Notes under the pieces: generated by a model | What the model saw: only the letters and a program-made list of their open reading frames with translations | The model's database searches: none | Told to the model about the DNA's origin: nothing | NCBI RefSeq assembly: GCF_016909125.1 | Contig: NZ_JAFBFD010000010.1 | Span: 1-64,000, forward strand | Direction: 5' to 3' | DNA from: Enterococcus lemanii | Lineage (GTDB): Bacteria; Bacillota; Bacilli; Lactobacillales; Enterococcaceae | DNA: 64,000 bases | Program-made: the position numbers and the translations under genes | In this document: positions 9,667 through 20,556 of the stretch, in pieces | Layout of the letters: each line of letters begins with the position of its first letter | Numbering within the stretch: position 1 is the first letter of the stretch

Positions 9667-9997
9667 GTTTGTCATTCAAAAAAGAAGAGGTTTGATTGTC
9701 TGGGTTTACAGCTTGCGTCAATTAAAAAATTTAAGACGTTTTGGGACAATTCATTTTGTTTCGAATAAAATGAAATACGTTGTTTTATACGTGAATGAAG
9801 AAGAAGTCGAAGAAGCGATGGAAAAGATCAATCGATTACACTTTGTTCGTGAAATTGAGCAGTCGTATCGACCGGATATTGAAATGAACTTTGCTGATAA
9901 AATTGGCACGAGAGCTGCTTTTCAAGTCCAAGAGGATGAACCAGATTATGAAAATGAAGTAGAAATACCGGTAATTCAGTTGGCAGAAGAAGTATAA
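9659..9997 (+). CDS. ylbG: YlbG family protein (DUF2129)
   Basis: A 112-residue cytosolic protein of the conserved YlbG/DUF2129 family, function unknown. The family segment VWVYSLRQLKNLRRFG is near the N-terminus, followed by HFVSNKMKYVVLYV. The ATG at 9659 follows AAAGGAGGG and overlaps the end of ylbF by 8 bases. The tail is acidic. The long-standing ylbF-ylbG-rsmD-coaD order in Firmicutes supports the call. Confidence 0.85.
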   Translation: MGEFVIQKRRGLIVWVYSLRQLKNLRRFGTIHFVSNKMKYVVLYVNEEEVEEAMEKINRLHFVREIEQSYRPDIEMNFADKIGTRAAFQVQEDEPDYENEVEIPVIQLAEEV

Positions 9998-10006
9998 ATT
10001 GAAAAA

Positions 10007-10056
10007 AAAGAAAAGACAACTTTGCGTGATTTGCCTAAAGTGGTCTTTTCTTTTGT
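10007..10056 (+). terminator. Terminator between ylbG and rsmD
   Basis: Inverted repeat AAAAGAAAAGACaACTTT / AAAGTgGTCTTTTCTTTT, ending in TTTTCTTTT, 10 bp before the rsmD start. It also explains why the open frame that begins at 10022 cannot be used as the rsmD start. Confidence 0.65.
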
Positions 10057-10066
10057 GGAGGGAAGC

Positions 10067-10624
10067 ATGATGCGCGTTATATCTGGTGAATATCGTGGTA
10101 GAAAATTAAAAAGTTTAACAGGAGACAATACTCGCCCAACCAGCGACAAGGTAAAAGAATCGATTTTTAATATGATTGGACCGTATTTTGAAGATGGAAT
10201 GGTTCTTGATTTATTTGCCGGAAGTGGGGGCTTAGCCATTGAAGCCATCTCACGGGGAATGACTTTAGCGGTTTGTGTCGATCGAAACTATCAGGCGATG
10301 AAAGTTATACAAGAAAATATTAAAATTACCAAAAATCCTCAAAAATTCGAAACATTAAAAATGGATGCCAATCAAGCAATTAAGCGTTTATCTTTGGAAA
10401 AACGTTCGTTCGATCTTATTTTTTTAGATCCACCATATGCAAGACAAGAAATTGTCGATCAAATTGAAAAAATGATTGAGGGACAGTTGTTAAATGAAAG
10501 AGCAACGATTGTTTGTGAAACAGATAAAAGTGTCGAATTACCTGAAATGATTTTAAATTTGACTCAAATTCGTCGACAAGTGTATGGGACTTCGGCGGTA
10601 ACGATCTATAGGAATGAGGAATGA
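10067..10624 (+). CDS. rsmD: 16S rRNA (guanine966-N2)-methyltransferase RsmD
   Basis: A 185-residue Rossmann-fold methyltransferase that methylates G966 of 16S rRNA using S-adenosylmethionine. Visible motifs are [15 protein letters not shown] at the N-terminus, the SAM loop [14 protein letters not shown], and the catalytic LDPPY tetrapeptide near residue 120. Tandem ATGs at 10067 and 10070 follow GGAGGGAAG; I take the first. It sits 3 bp upstream of coaD, the usual pairing in Firmicutes. Confidence 0.94.
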   Translation: MMRVISGEYRGRKLKSLTGDNTRPTSDKVKESIFNMIGPYFEDGMVLDLFAGSGGLAIEAISRGMTLAVCVDRNYQAMKVIQENIKITKNPQKFETLKMDANQAIKRLSLEKRSFDLIFLDPPYARQEIVDQIEKMIEGQLLNERATIVCETDKSVELPEMILNLTQIRRQVYGTSAVTIYRNEE

Positions 10625-12158
<1,534 letters not shown>

Positions 12159-12355
12159 CGACTTCTTGTTGCATCGTTCTTGCTTAGTAAAAGGATAAAC
12201 CAGAAGTCATTTAAAAAAATGAATGAAAAGCACCGCTGATTCACTTGCGTCAGTCTCAAAAAATAACCGCTCTTTGATATTTAACTAGGTTATTGCAGAG
12301 GCCTATGCTAAAATATATAGAGATTGAAAGCATTATATTTGGAGGAATTAATAAG

Positions 12356-12739
12356 ATGGAATTAAAAAGACAAAAACCGATTGTAGAATCGTATCACTTT
12401 GATATGCGTGATCCAAACATAGAAGTAGAAACAAAAATTCATGCAGGCTTTGCACCATTTCCTGCACCAGATGAAAACTATCCGAAAGAAAATAGTATTT
12501 TAGCAGCACGTTTACAATTTCAAGTTGTCTTTCCTGAATTTATGATTCGTGGCGCAATTGGTCAAGTAAACCACTTTATCAATCGTCAAGTGACAAAACA
12601 AGAAGATTTAACAAAAGAAGAAGCCAATGAATTAGTGGCACCGCTTTTTGATATGTTGCAACGTTTAACGTATGAAGTCACTGAAATTGTCATGGATCAA
12701 CCAGGAATTAATTTGAACTTTAATCAAGAAAATGAATAG
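12356..12739 (+). CDS. DUF1149 family protein
   Basis: A 127-residue soluble protein of a conserved lactic-acid-bacterial family (DUF1149) related to SecB-like folds, without established function. Recognisable core: IRGAIGQVNHFINRQV and the C-terminal helix region ALDM-like MLQRLTYEVTEIV. The ATG at 12356 follows GGAGGAATTAATAAG; an upstream in-frame ATG at 12293 has no ribosome site. An extended -10 (TGCTAAAAT, 12306-12314) lies 42 bp upstream of the start. Likely co-transcribed with the VOC gene 11 bp downstream. Confidence 0.75.
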   Translation: MELKRQKPIVESYHFDMRDPNIEVETKIHAGFAPFPAPDENYPKENSILAARLQFQVVFPEFMIRGAIGQVNHFINRQVTKQEDLTKEEANELVAPLFDMLQRLTYEVTEIVMDQPGINLNFNQENE

Positions 12740-12750
12740 AAGGTGCGTTT

Positions 12751-13128
12751 ATGTTTGCTAATAAAATTCAATTGATGCTCTATGTCGATGATGTTTTAAA
12801 GGCGAAAGAGTTTTGGCTTGCGCTAGATTTTGTTGTGATTGAAGAACAGTCAATGGATGGAACGCTGGTTGTCGAACTTGCACTAGCCAAAGGTAGTCCG
12901 ATTCATTTTGTTTTATACGATCGCAAGTTTATTGAGGCACATTCACCAGAAGTCGCAACCAATTCACCTTCTTTAATGTTTTACTCAGATCAAATGATTG
13001 AACTGTATAAGAAGGTAAAAGAGCAAGGTGTTGCCATCGGGGAGTTAATCTTATTAGAAGATCAATACGTATTTAATTTTTCTGATCCAGATGGAAACTA
13101 TTTTGCTGTTTCTGGGCCAATCGATTAG
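12751..13128 (+). CDS. VOC superfamily protein (glyoxalase/bleomycin-resistance fold)
   Basis: A 125-residue single-chain vicinal-oxygen-chelate protein: two beta-alpha-beta-beta-beta halves, the first opening MLYVDDVLKAKEFW and the second ending FNFSDPDGNYFAVSG. Members of this family bind metals or small ligands, act as glyoxalases or dioxygenases, or sequester antibiotics; nothing here selects one role. ATG with AGGTG, 11 bp after the DUF1149 gene, and followed by a terminator. Confidence 0.8.
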   Translation: MFANKIQLMLYVDDVLKAKEFWLALDFVVIEEQSMDGTLVVELALAKGSPIHFVLYDRKFIEAHSPEVATNSPSLMFYSDQMIELYKKVKEQGVAIGELILLEDQYVFNFSDPDGNYFAVSGPID

Positions 13129-13135
13129 CTAAGTA

Positions 13136-13175
13136 AAAAGGGCTGTGACGAAAATGAAGTCATAGTCCTTTCTTT
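13136..13175 (+). terminator. Terminator after the VOC gene
   Basis: Stem AAAGGGCTGTGAC / GTCATAGTCCTTT with a short loop and a T-rich tail. Confidence 0.75.
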
Positions 13176-13199
13176 GGTTAAAAAGAAAGCAGGGATAAA

Positions 13200-13934
13200 A
13201 TGAAGAAATTAATCTATGTAATTAGTGATATCCATGGTCAAATTGATTTGTTTAAAAAACTTTTAGAAGACTTCGATCCCAAGTGGCATCAACTCGTTTT
13301 GATAGGCGACCTCAATGATCGAGGGATGCATAGTAAAGAGTGTTTGTTGTTAGGAAAAGAATTAGTCGAGCAGTTTGGAGCCGTCTATTTACGAGGAAAT
13401 CACGAAGAATATTTACTACAGTTTTTAAATCGCCCTGAAGACTGGTATGAAAAATATGCACGAAATGGTGGCAAAGAAACAATCAATAGTTTACTTCATT
13501 CAGGAGCAACCGAAGAATATTCTCCCACTGAAATGGGCATGATGATTCGCCATCGTTATAAAGAATTGATTGATTTTTTAATTGAACGTCCCTTTTACTT
13601 TGAATGGCAGCAATATGTTTTTGTTCATGCCGGAGTTGATTTTAAGCAAACGGATTGGCGCAAGACATCTTTACATGATTTTATTTGGATTCGTGAGCCT
13701 TTTTTAGAAGGGAAAAATACAACGGATAAAACGATTGTGTTTGGTCATACGATTACCCCAATGCTTCATGGAGATATGCAGACCACTGATTTATGGTTTT
13801 CTGATCGTAAAATCGGTATTGATGGTGGTGCAATTTTTGGCGGCTCTGTTCATGGGGTTATCTTTAATCAAGCAGGCATAGTGCAAGATATTGAATATCA
13901 AAACATGTCTGGTCCATGGCAACCAGATTTTTAA
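13200..13934 (+). CDS. PPP-family metallophosphatase (diadenosine tetraphosphatase/protein phosphatase type)
   Basis: A 244-residue calcineurin-like phosphoesterase. The metal motifs are in canonical order: ISDIHGQ (GDxH-type), IGDLNDRG (GDxxDRG), RGNHEEY (GNHE), HAGV and later VFGHT. This set defines the PPP branch that includes symmetrical Ap4A hydrolases and small Ser/Thr phosphatases. It lacks a signal peptide and is cytosolic. The substrate cannot be decided from sequence. The next gene, tex, starts 24 bp downstream and is probably co-transcribed. Confidence 0.85.
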   Translation: MKKLIYVISDIHGQIDLFKKLLEDFDPKWHQLVLIGDLNDRGMHSKECLLLGKELVEQFGAVYLRGNHEEYLLQFLNRPEDWYEKYARNGGKETINSLLHSGATEEYSPTEMGMMIRHRYKELIDFLIERPFYFEWQQYVFVHAGVDFKQTDWRKTSLHDFIWIREPFLEGKNTTDKTIVFGHTITPMLHGDMQTTDLWFSDRKIGIDGGAIFGGSVHGVIFNQAGIVQDIEYQNMSGPWQPDF

Positions 13935-13957
13935 AAAACGTAGGAAAGAGTGAGTGT

Positions 13958-16147
13958 ATGGCAACGGAATTAAACCAAGTGATTATTGATTTATTAAAGA
14001 AAGAACTACCACAATTTCATTTAGAGCAAATTAAAAAAGTTCTAAATTTATTACATGAAGGAAATACCGTTCCTTTTATAGCGCGTTATCGAAAAGAGAT
14101 GACCAATGCTTTAGACGAAGTACAAATTCGTGAGATTGAAGAACGTTACCATTATTTAGAAAACTTAGAAAAACGTAAAGAAGAAGTTTTACGAATCATT
14201 GAAGAACAAGGAAAGCTAACTCCTGAATTAACAAAAGAAATTAAATTAGCGGTCAAGTTGCAAGTGGTGGAAGATTTATATCGACCTTACAAACAAAAAC
14301 GTCGTACGAAAGCAACGATTGCAAAAGAGCAAGGGTTAGAACCATTTGCTGATTGGATTTGGACTTTTCCAAAAGATGACTATTTAACCAAAGCGCAAGA
14401 ATACCTTAATGAAACGATTACGACCCCCGAAGAAGCATTAAAAGGTGTCCACGAAATTTTAGCAGAACAAATTAGTGACGAAGCAAAATACCGTGCTTGG
14501 ATTCGCCAGTTTTTTTACCAGAACGGTCAATACGTTAGTCAAGTAAAAGATGCAAGCCTTGATGAGAAAAAAGTTTATGAAATGTATTACGACTTTGCTG
14601 AGCCGATAAAAAGAATGGTTTCGCACCGAATTTTAGCAACAAATCGTGGAGAAAAAGAAGGTATTTTAAAAGTTCAGTTAACGGTCGATGAAACAAGGAT
14701 TCAAACTTATTTTGCCAAGCAATTAATTGCTGAGCCCAATTCTAGTGTCGCAGCTTTAATTGAAGCAGCGTATTTAGATGCGTATAAACGCTTTATTGGA
14801 CCAAGTGTAGAACGTGAAATTCGCAATGAGTTGACCGAATCGGCGGATGAACAAGCCATCGCAATATTCGGCGAGAACTTACGTCATTTGTTGTTGCAAT
14901 CGCCTTTAAAAGGTAAAGTTGTTTTAGGTTTTGATCCAGCTTATCGTACTGGTTGCAAGTTAGCAGTTATGGACGCAACTGGAAAATTGTTAAACGTAAC
15001 GGTTATTTACCCGCATGCTTCATCTGAGAAACGACACGAAGAAGCACAAAAAACCTTTATCAATTTATTAAATCAATATCAAGTAGAGATGGTGGCAATC
15101 GGAAACGGTACAGCTAGCCGTGAGTCGGAACAATTTGTTGCGGAACAACTAAAAAAAGTAAAACGTGAAATTTATTATGTAATTGTAAATGAAGCAGGCG
15201 CCTCTGTTTATTCGGCGAGTCCGATTGCTCGCCAAGAATTTCCTGACTTGCAAGTAGAAGAACGCAGTGCGATTAGTATCGGACGGCGTTTACAAGACCC
15301 TCTAGCCGAACTGGTTAAAATCGAACCAAAAGCAGTCGGCGTCGGTCAGTACCAACACGATGTTTCGCAAAAACGTTTGACAGAACAACTCGATTTTGTC
15401 GTTGAAACGGTTGTAAACCAAGTTGGCGTAGATGTGAACACTGCAAGCCCACAGTTATTAGAGCATGTTGCCGGTTTAAACAAGACAACTGCCCAAAATA
15501 TTTTTCATTTCCGTGAAGAAAACGGTGCTTTTTCACAAAGGAATCAACTGAAAAAAGTACCACGCTTAGGTCCAAAAGCATATGAACAAGCCATTGGTTT
15601 TTTACGCATCCCTGCCGGTAAAAATATTTTAGACAATACGGGGATTCACCCAGAAAGTTATTTGGTTGCTAGTCAAATTTTGGACGAGCTTCAAATTCAA
15701 ACCTCTGAATTAGGAACAACTCAAGCGGTTGAAAAGTTAAAAGCAAGTCAGCCAAGTCAACTTGCACAAAAATTAAATGTTGGGAAAGCAACAGTAGAAG
15801 ACATCATTCACGCACTAGTACAGCCAGGCCGTGATATGCGTGATAGTATGCCGGCACCGCTTCTTAGAAAAGATGTTTTATCAATGGAAGACTTACAAGT
15901 TGGCATGGAATTGAAAGGGACCGTTCGAAACGTAATTGATTTTGGTGCCTTTGTTGATATTGGCGTTAAACAAGATGGTTTAGTTCATTTATCCAAACTA
16001 AGTCAATCTTTTGTCAAGCATCCCAAAGATGTTGTTACAGTCGGTGATATTGTTACCGTTTGGGTCGAACAAATCGATATGGCTAAAGGACGGATCGCTT
16101 TAACCATGATTGCGCCGAAAGCAAAGGAAACAAGTCTTGAAAAATAA
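13958..16147 (+). CDS. tex: Tex family RNA-binding transcription accessory protein
   Basis: A 729-residue nucleic-acid-binding protein with Tex architecture: N-terminal helical region, YqgF/RNase H-like domain opening VVLGFDPAYRTGCKLAV near residue 325, helix-hairpin-helix domain (VDVNTASPQLLEHVAG), and a C-terminal S1 domain (GMELKGTVRNVIDFGAFVDI). Tex proteins are associated with transcription and rescue of stalled ribosomes. The ATG at 13958 is preferred because AGGAAAGAGTG precedes it; an in-frame ATG at 13916 falls within the previous gene. Length is typical. Confidence 0.95.
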   Translation: MATELNQVIIDLLKKELPQFHLEQIKKVLNLLHEGNTVPFIARYRKEMTNALDEVQIREIEERYHYLENLEKRKEEVLRIIEEQGKLTPELTKEIKLAVKLQVVEDLYRPYKQKRRTKATIAKEQGLEPFADWIWTFPKDDYLTKAQEYLNETITTPEEALKGVHEILAEQISDEAKYRAWIRQFFYQNGQYVSQVKDASLDEKKVYEMYYDFAEPIKRMVSHRILATNRGEKEGILKVQLTVDETRIQTYFAKQLIAEPNSSVAALIEAAYLDAYKRFIGPSVEREIRNELTESADEQAIAIFGENLRHLLLQSPLKGKVVLGFDPAYRTGCKLAVMDATGKLLNVTVIYPHASSEKRHEEAQKTFINLLNQYQVEMVAIGNGTASRESEQFVAEQLKKVKREIYYVIVNEAGASVYSASPIARQEFPDLQVEERSAISIGRRLQDPLAELVKIEPKAVGVGQYQHDVSQKRLTEQLDFVVETVVNQVGVDVNTASPQLLEHVAGLNKTTAQNIFHFREENGAFSQRNQLKKVPRLGPKAYEQAIGFLRIPAGKNILDNTGIHPESYLVASQILDELQIQTSELGTTQAVEKLKASQPSQLAQKLNVGKATVEDIIHALVQPGRDMRDSMPAPLLRKDVLSMEDLQVGMELKGTVRNVIDFGAFVDIGVKQDGLVHLSKLSQSFVKHPKDVVTVGDIVTVWVEQIDMAKGRIALTMIAPKAKETSLEK

Positions 16148-16279
16148 TGGCTTTATTTATTAAGAAAACACTAATTTGTTTGCTATTTTAGATAAACTAT
16201 TAGATAATCTATAACGTTAATAAAAAAATTAAAAGCATATTAAATGACTTGTACTGCCTTAAGAAAAGAGGAATTATGA

Positions 16280-17617
16280 ATGTTGAATCAAGAAAATCCT
16301 ACCTATCATTTTGTCGGAATTAAAGGATCAGGGATGAGTTCCCTCGCTTTAGTCCTTCATGAGAAAGGTTTTAATGTTCAAGGATCTGACGTTGAAGAAT
16401 ATTTTTTTACCCAACGCGATTTAGAAAAAGCTGAAATTCCATTATTTGTTTTTGATGAAAATAATATCACCCCAGGATTGACGGTCATTGCAGGTAATGC
16501 CTTTCCTGATAGTCACGAAGAACTAATTCGTGCAAAAGAACTTGGTTTAGAAATCATTCGTTACCATGATTTTTTAGGCCAATTAATCAAAAATTACACG
16601 AGCATTGCGGTGACGGGCTCTCATGGGAAAACAAGTACAACTGGTTTGTTAGCACACGTTCTTTCAGGAATTCGTCCAACGAGTTATTTAATTGGAGATG
16701 GTACGGGCCATGGTGTAGAAGCGGCTGAATTTTTTGCCTTTGAAGCATGTGAGTACCGCCGCCACTTCTTAGCTTACTCACCGAATTATGTGATTATGAC
16801 CAATATTGATTTTGATCACCCAGATTATTATGAAAGCATTGAAGATGTCTACTCTGCCTTTCAATCAATGGCTAACCAAGTAAATAAAGGTATTATTGCC
16901 TTTGGTGATGATCCCTATTTACGTCAATTAAAAGCGGATGTTCCTATTTATTATTATGGTTTAAATAAAAATGATGATTTTCAAGTTCGCAATATTGAGC
17001 GAACGACACAAGGTTCCAATTTTGATGTCTTTTTCAAAGGCAAAGAAATCGGTCATTTTCGTTTGCCGGCTTATGGGCAACACAACATTAATAATGCGTT
17101 AAGTGTGATTGCTGTGAGTTACTTAGAAGGACTTTCAATGGCTGAAGTTGCCAAAGAAATGACGACCTTCAAAGGGGTGAAACGCCGCTTTAGTGAAAAA
17201 ATTGTAGCAGACATGACGATTGTCGATGATTATGCCCATCATCCAGCTGAAATTCGAGCAACGATCGATGGTGCTCGTCAAAAACACCCAGATAAAGAGA
17301 TTATTGCCGTTTTTCAACCGCATACTTTTACTAGAACCATTGCTTTAATGGATGACTTTGCAGAAGCATTAGATTTAGCTGATAAAGTTTATTTATGTGA
17401 TATCTTTGGTTCTGCACGTGAGTCACAAGGTGTCGTAAAAATTGAAGACTTAGGTGCTAAAATTAAAAAAGGTGGTCAAGTACTTAAAGAAGACAATGTC
17501 TCACCTTTACTTGATTATGAAGACGCCCTAGTCATTTTTATGGGTGCCGGAGATGTTCAAAAATTTGAAAGAGCTTATGAACAACTTTTAAGCAGCACGA
17601 CTCGTAATTTACGATAA
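16280..17617 (+). CDS. murC: UDP-N-acetylmuramate--L-alanine ligase
   Basis: A 445-residue cytosolic Mur ligase that adds L-alanine to UDP-N-acetylmuramate. Three Mur domains are visible: the N-terminal UDP-binding part ([17 protein letters not shown]), the central ATP-binding part with [10 protein letters not shown] at about residue 112, and the C-terminal domain ([11 protein letters not shown]). Length suits MurC. ATG at 16280 with GAGG upstream. The 132 bp before it are AT-rich and hold no other gene. Confidence 0.96.
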   Translation: MLNQENPTYHFVGIKGSGMSSLALVLHEKGFNVQGSDVEEYFFTQRDLEKAEIPLFVFDENNITPGLTVIAGNAFPDSHEELIRAKELGLEIIRYHDFLGQLIKNYTSIAVTGSHGKTSTTGLLAHVLSGIRPTSYLIGDGTGHGVEAAEFFAFEACEYRRHFLAYSPNYVIMTNIDFDHPDYYESIEDVYSAFQSMANQVNKGIIAFGDDPYLRQLKADVPIYYYGLNKNDDFQVRNIERTTQGSNFDVFFKGKEIGHFRLPAYGQHNINNALSVIAVSYLEGLSMAEVAKEMTTFKGVKRRFSEKIVADMTIVDDYAHHPAEIRATIDGARQKHPDKEIIAVFQPHTFTRTIALMDDFAEALDLADKVYLCDIFGSARESQGVVKIEDLGAKIKKGGQVLKEDNVSPLLDYEDALVIFMGAGDVQKFERAYEQLLSSTTRNLR

Positions 17618-17622
17618 TGGCT

Positions 17623-17660
17623 AAAAGACTGGATAAATAGTGAATTTTCCAGTCTTTTTT
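17623..17660 (+). terminator. Terminator after murC
   Basis: Stem AAAAGACTGGA / TCCAGTCTTTT followed by TT. Confidence 0.88.
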
Positions 17661-17683
17661 GCTTTTATTTTTTGGAGAATATT

Positions 17684-17728
17684 TAATGTCTACCGATTAA
17701 ATAAAAAACATTGAAACAGCGTTGTTTA
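17684..17728. repeat. IS-end relic, copy 2
   Basis: AATGTCTACCGATTAAAT followed by AAAAAACATTGAAACAGCG is nearly identical to the left ends of the IS relics at 2708 and 42780. Only about 45 bp remain and no transposase is present. It lies 24 bp past the murC terminator. Confidence 0.7.
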
Positions 17729-17784
17729 TTTGGTCAATCAAAAGAATGTAAGTTTCATGACAAGTTAACCACTGGAGGAGAAAA

Positions 17785-19158
17785 ATGAACGTAATTATTT
17801 ATCATACGAATGACTTTCACAGTAATTTTAATAATCTTAAGAAAGTCCATGCCTATATCAAAGCTAATAAAACGGCCGATGATTTGTATCTTGATAGTGG
17901 TGATTATACCGATTTATCGAGCATCATTGTACAAGCAGACAGTGGGAAATCAGCAATGCAACTCATGGTTGATAGTCAGTTAGATGCAATGAGTTTAGGA
18001 AATAATGAAATTGATTTAGGAAAAGAGGCGCTTGTTGAATTAGCCAAAAGCGGTGTGCCACTCCTATCGACAAACATTAGAGACTTGAATCATAAAAACA
18101 TCGATGGTATTTTTTCATCGCTGATCCTTCAAAGAGCAGGTAAACGTTTTTTAATCGTAGGCTTATCTCCTTATTACAGTAAAAATTTTGAACATGCCTC
18201 ATACGATCTCTTTTTTATGATGGGTGGTGTAACAACGGAAGAACCGATTGTTTTATTAAAAGAAGAGCTTGAAAAACAAAAAGGACAATTTGATTATGCG
18301 ATTTTGCTTTCTCACAGCGGGTTGTTCGTCGATAAAGTAATTTTAGAAAAACTGCCAGAAATTAATTTATGTCTAGGGGGACATACGCATGATATTGCAA
18401 CGTTTAAAGGATACTCGCAATCAGGGCAAGGGGAAAAATTAGGCAAAATTACCTTGGAAATTACAGACACAGGCATTGTTGAAAGCGAAAATATCCAAAT
18501 CGATTTAATCGAGCAGTCCAATGAGCGTTTTGATACCTTATACAAAGAAGCAGAAACAACGACTACGCAAATATTGTCTCAACCACTCCCAATTATTCGT
18601 GAGTTAGCTTTTGATGCCTTGAATGAATCCGAATTAATTAACTTTATTTGCGATGCTTTGATGAAAGAAAAGAAGTCTGATTTAGCCATCATGCACACCG
18701 GAATTGCTGAACAAGCCCTGATAAATCCTGTTTCAAAAAAAAGTCTAATCGAGAATTTCCCTTCAAAGCTAAATCCAACGCAATATCAACTTTCCGGTAA
18801 AGCTATCCGTGAAGCAATTCTACTCTCTTTTGATGTTAAGCATATTAAGAACAGTGGTAAAGGACCTGGGTTTAGAGGTCGCATTTTAGGAACGTTAGGA
18901 TTCAGTCAAAATGTACAGGTCGAAAAAAGTACCGGTCAAATCACGATTGACGGATATCCGTTGGAAGATGATCAAATCTATTCCGTCATTACAGACGACT
19001 ATCTTCAACGAGGAAGCGGTTATCCCAGTCTAAAAGTCGGTGACCATGAAGCGACTTTTGAGCCAGGTTTTATTCGCGATCTTGTTGAAAAATATTTGTT
19101 AGATGAGGAAATATTTGCAAGCTCAAAAGTGCAGAGAGTTTTTGAAGAAGTGCTTTAA
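17785..19158 (+). CDS. 5'-nucleotidase-like metallophosphatase (YunD/UshA family), cytosolic
   Basis: A 457-residue two-domain protein. The N-terminal metallophosphatase domain has HTNDFHSNF, YLDSGDYTD, SLGNNEIDLG, LLSHSG and LGGHTHD, the ligand set of the UshA/5'-nucleotidase family; the C-terminal half has the 5_nucleotid_C fold (YQLSGKAIREAILLSFD, ITDDYLQRGSG). Unlike UshA there is no signal peptide or cell-wall anchor, so it should act inside the cell, as for Bacillus YunD. Substrate is likely a nucleotide or nucleotide-like ester. ATG with GGAGGAG. Confidence 0.85.
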   Translation: MNVIIYHTNDFHSNFNNLKKVHAYIKANKTADDLYLDSGDYTDLSSIIVQADSGKSAMQLMVDSQLDAMSLGNNEIDLGKEALVELAKSGVPLLSTNIRDLNHKNIDGIFSSLILQRAGKRFLIVGLSPYYSKNFEHASYDLFFMMGGVTTEEPIVLLKEELEKQKGQFDYAILLSHSGLFVDKVILEKLPEINLCLGGHTHDIATFKGYSQSGQGEKLGKITLEITDTGIVESENIQIDLIEQSNERFDTLYKEAETTTTQILSQPLPIIRELAFDALNESELINFICDALMKEKKSDLAIMHTGIAEQALINPVSKKSLIENFPSKLNPTQYQLSGKAIREAILLSFDVKHIKNSGKGPGFRGRILGTLGFSQNVQVEKSTGQITIDGYPLEDDQIYSVITDDYLQRGSGYPSLKVGDHEATFEPGFIRDLVEKYLLDEEIFASSKVQRVFEEVL

Positions 19159-19206
19159 AGAAGGCATCCATTCTTTTTTTGATAGAAGTATGCGAGTGAT
19201 TCAAAC

Positions 19207-19234
19207 TTGCACTTTTTCAGACATCTGCTAAAAT
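19207..19234 (+). promoter_or_regulatory. Promoter of the MaoC-like/BI-1 gene pair
   Basis: TTGCAC (19207-19212), 16-bp spacer ending in TGC, TAAAAT (19229-19234). Good match to a vegetative promoter, 34 bp upstream of the start codon. Confidence 0.65.
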
Positions 19235-19267
19235 AAAAAGAAATTAAAACTTTTGGAGGTTACAAAC

Positions 19268-19735
19268 TTGAACATAGGCAAGCCGCGAAAAATCGGGAAA
19301 ACCATTGATGAAATTGTGGAAGGTGATTCGCTATCTGTCACAGAGTCAATTGAAGACCAACAATTATTGTTATATTTAGGTCTAACAAACGATGCCAATC
19401 CGCTTTATATTCAACACGATTATGCCAGTCAAACACCATACGAACGACCGATTGTCCCTTCGATTATGTTAATGGGGATTGTAACGAGTGCCATCTCGAA
19501 ACATTTACCTGGGCCGGGTTCTCACGTGGTAAATTTTTCCGTGAATTTTGTCGAAGTTGTGCATCATTATGAAACAATTACCTTTGATTTTGAGGTAATT
19601 AAAGTTGATAAGATGAAAGAAGTCATTACCATCTCTGTTGAAGCAGTGAATATTGAAAATGATCGTGTGCTAGATGCTGTTGTGTTAGTTCAACCGCCAA
19701 TTAAATTAGTAGAAAGTAGTGACGTCAATGAATAA
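19268..19735 (+). CDS. MaoC-like hotdog dehydratase-family protein
   Basis: A 155-residue hotdog-fold protein of the MaoC/(R)-specific enoyl-CoA hydratase type. The LTNDANPLYIQHDYA segment corresponds to the family hydratase motif region (D-x-N-P-x-H/Y), with YERPIVPSIMLMG after it. The TTG at 19268 follows GGAGG with 8-base spacing; an in-frame TTG at 19253 overlaps the ribosome site itself. Substrate not known. Overlaps the next gene by 8 bases. Confidence 0.75.
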   Translation: MNIGKPRKIGKTIDEIVEGDSLSVTESIEDQQLLLYLGLTNDANPLYIQHDYASQTPYERPIVPSIMLMGIVTSAISKHLPGPGSHVVNFSVNFVEVVHHYETITFDFEVIKVDKMKEVITISVEAVNIENDRVLDAVVLVQPPIKLVESSDVNE

Positions 19736-20405
19736 TTATGTAGTCGAGGCCAAAGGGTTAAATCAGTTTTATGCGAAAGTCTATGGTATTTTTAGTTTAG
19801 GTTTAGGAATAACTGCCATTTCTGCTTTTATTTCAATGAACTATTTTTTTGAACAAGCAGTCCATTTTTTACAATCTTTTCCGTTTGGACTGACTGGTGT
19901 TTGGGTGTTACAAATTGGTTTAGTTCTCTTTTTAAGCGCAAAAGCCAAAAATAATCCTTCACTAACGATTGCTGGTTTTATCGTTTACTCTTTATTAAAT
20001 GGGTTAATTTTTTCGTTAACCTTATCCATGTATTCTGGCGCAGATGTTGCCCGAGCATTTATCGTTGCAGCAGCCACATTTGTTGGTATGTCAATTTTTG
20101 GTGTGATGACCAAAAAAGATTTAAGTGGCGTTGGACGTGCAGGAATTGGCTTATTGTGGGGTGTAATCATTGCAACGTTCATCAACATGTTCCTTGCAAG
20201 CACAGCCGTTGATTATTTCTTATCTTATGCCACGGTTTTAATCTTTGTTGGTTTAACTGCTTATGATAATCAACGCATTCGTCAAATCTATTTTGCAACC
20301 CAAGGGCAAGACAATACGGGGTATGCTGCTTTTATGGCTTTGCAATTGTACTTAGATTTTATTAACCTATTCTTATCTTTGTTACGAATTTTTAGTAGAG
20401 ATTAA
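19728..20405 (+). CDS. Bax inhibitor-1/YccA family membrane protein
   Basis: A 225-residue integral membrane protein with seven predicted hydrophobic helices and the UPF0005/BI-1 pattern (TVLIFVGLTAYDNQRIRQIY near the C-terminus, with the conserved Asp). Bacterial members are proton-sensitive calcium leak channels or modulate FtsH-like proteases. I take the ATG at 19728, which overlaps the end of the upstream gene; the in-frame GTG at 19719 is the alternative. A strong terminator follows. Confidence 0.88.
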   Translation: MNNYVVEAKGLNQFYAKVYGIFSLGLGITAISAFISMNYFFEQAVHFLQSFPFGLTGVWVLQIGLVLFLSAKAKNNPSLTIAGFIVYSLLNGLIFSLTLSMYSGADVARAFIVAAATFVGMSIFGVMTKKDLSGVGRAGIGLLWGVIIATFINMFLASTAVDYFLSYATVLIFVGLTAYDNQRIRQIYFATQGQDNTGYAAFMALQLYLDFINLFLSLLRIFSRD

Positions 20406-20413
20406 AAAAATCG

Positions 20414-20450
20414 AAACACCAGCCAAAGGGAACTTGAGCTGGTGTTTTTT
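20414..20450 (+). terminator. Terminator after the BI-1 gene
   Basis: Stem AAACACCAGC / GCTGGTGTTT followed by TTT. Confidence 0.88.
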
Positions 20451-20490
20451 GCACCAAGAATCAAATACGCCTCCAAGCAAGTTTAGTTTA

Positions 20491-20525
20491 AAAGAATCGC
20501 AATTATAGTGATTCTTTGTTAAAAT
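20491..20525 (+). promoter_or_regulatory. polA promoter region with inverted repeat
   Basis: An extended -10 TGTTAAAAT (20517-20525) lies 31 bp before the polA start. Just upstream is an inverted repeat AAAGAATC (20491-20498) / GATTCTTT (20510-20517) that covers the expected -35 region and touches the -10, so it could be an operator. Confidence 0.45.
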
Positions 20526-20556
20526 AAAGGGATGAAGAAAAAGAGGAGATAGGTAA

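Noticed and set aside
10022-10066. Longer N-terminus for RsmD
   Set aside because: That stretch is the 3' arm and loop of a terminator; ATG at 10067 has the ribosome site and matches the family start.
12160-12210. Long-range inverted repeat GACTTCT/AGAAGTC after the PDZ protease gene
   Set aside because: Seven pairs across a 36-base loop with no T tract; likely chance.
19157-19180. Terminator after the 5'-nucleotidase-like gene
   Set aside because: Only a six-pair AAAGAA/TTCTTT stem before T7; too weak to call.
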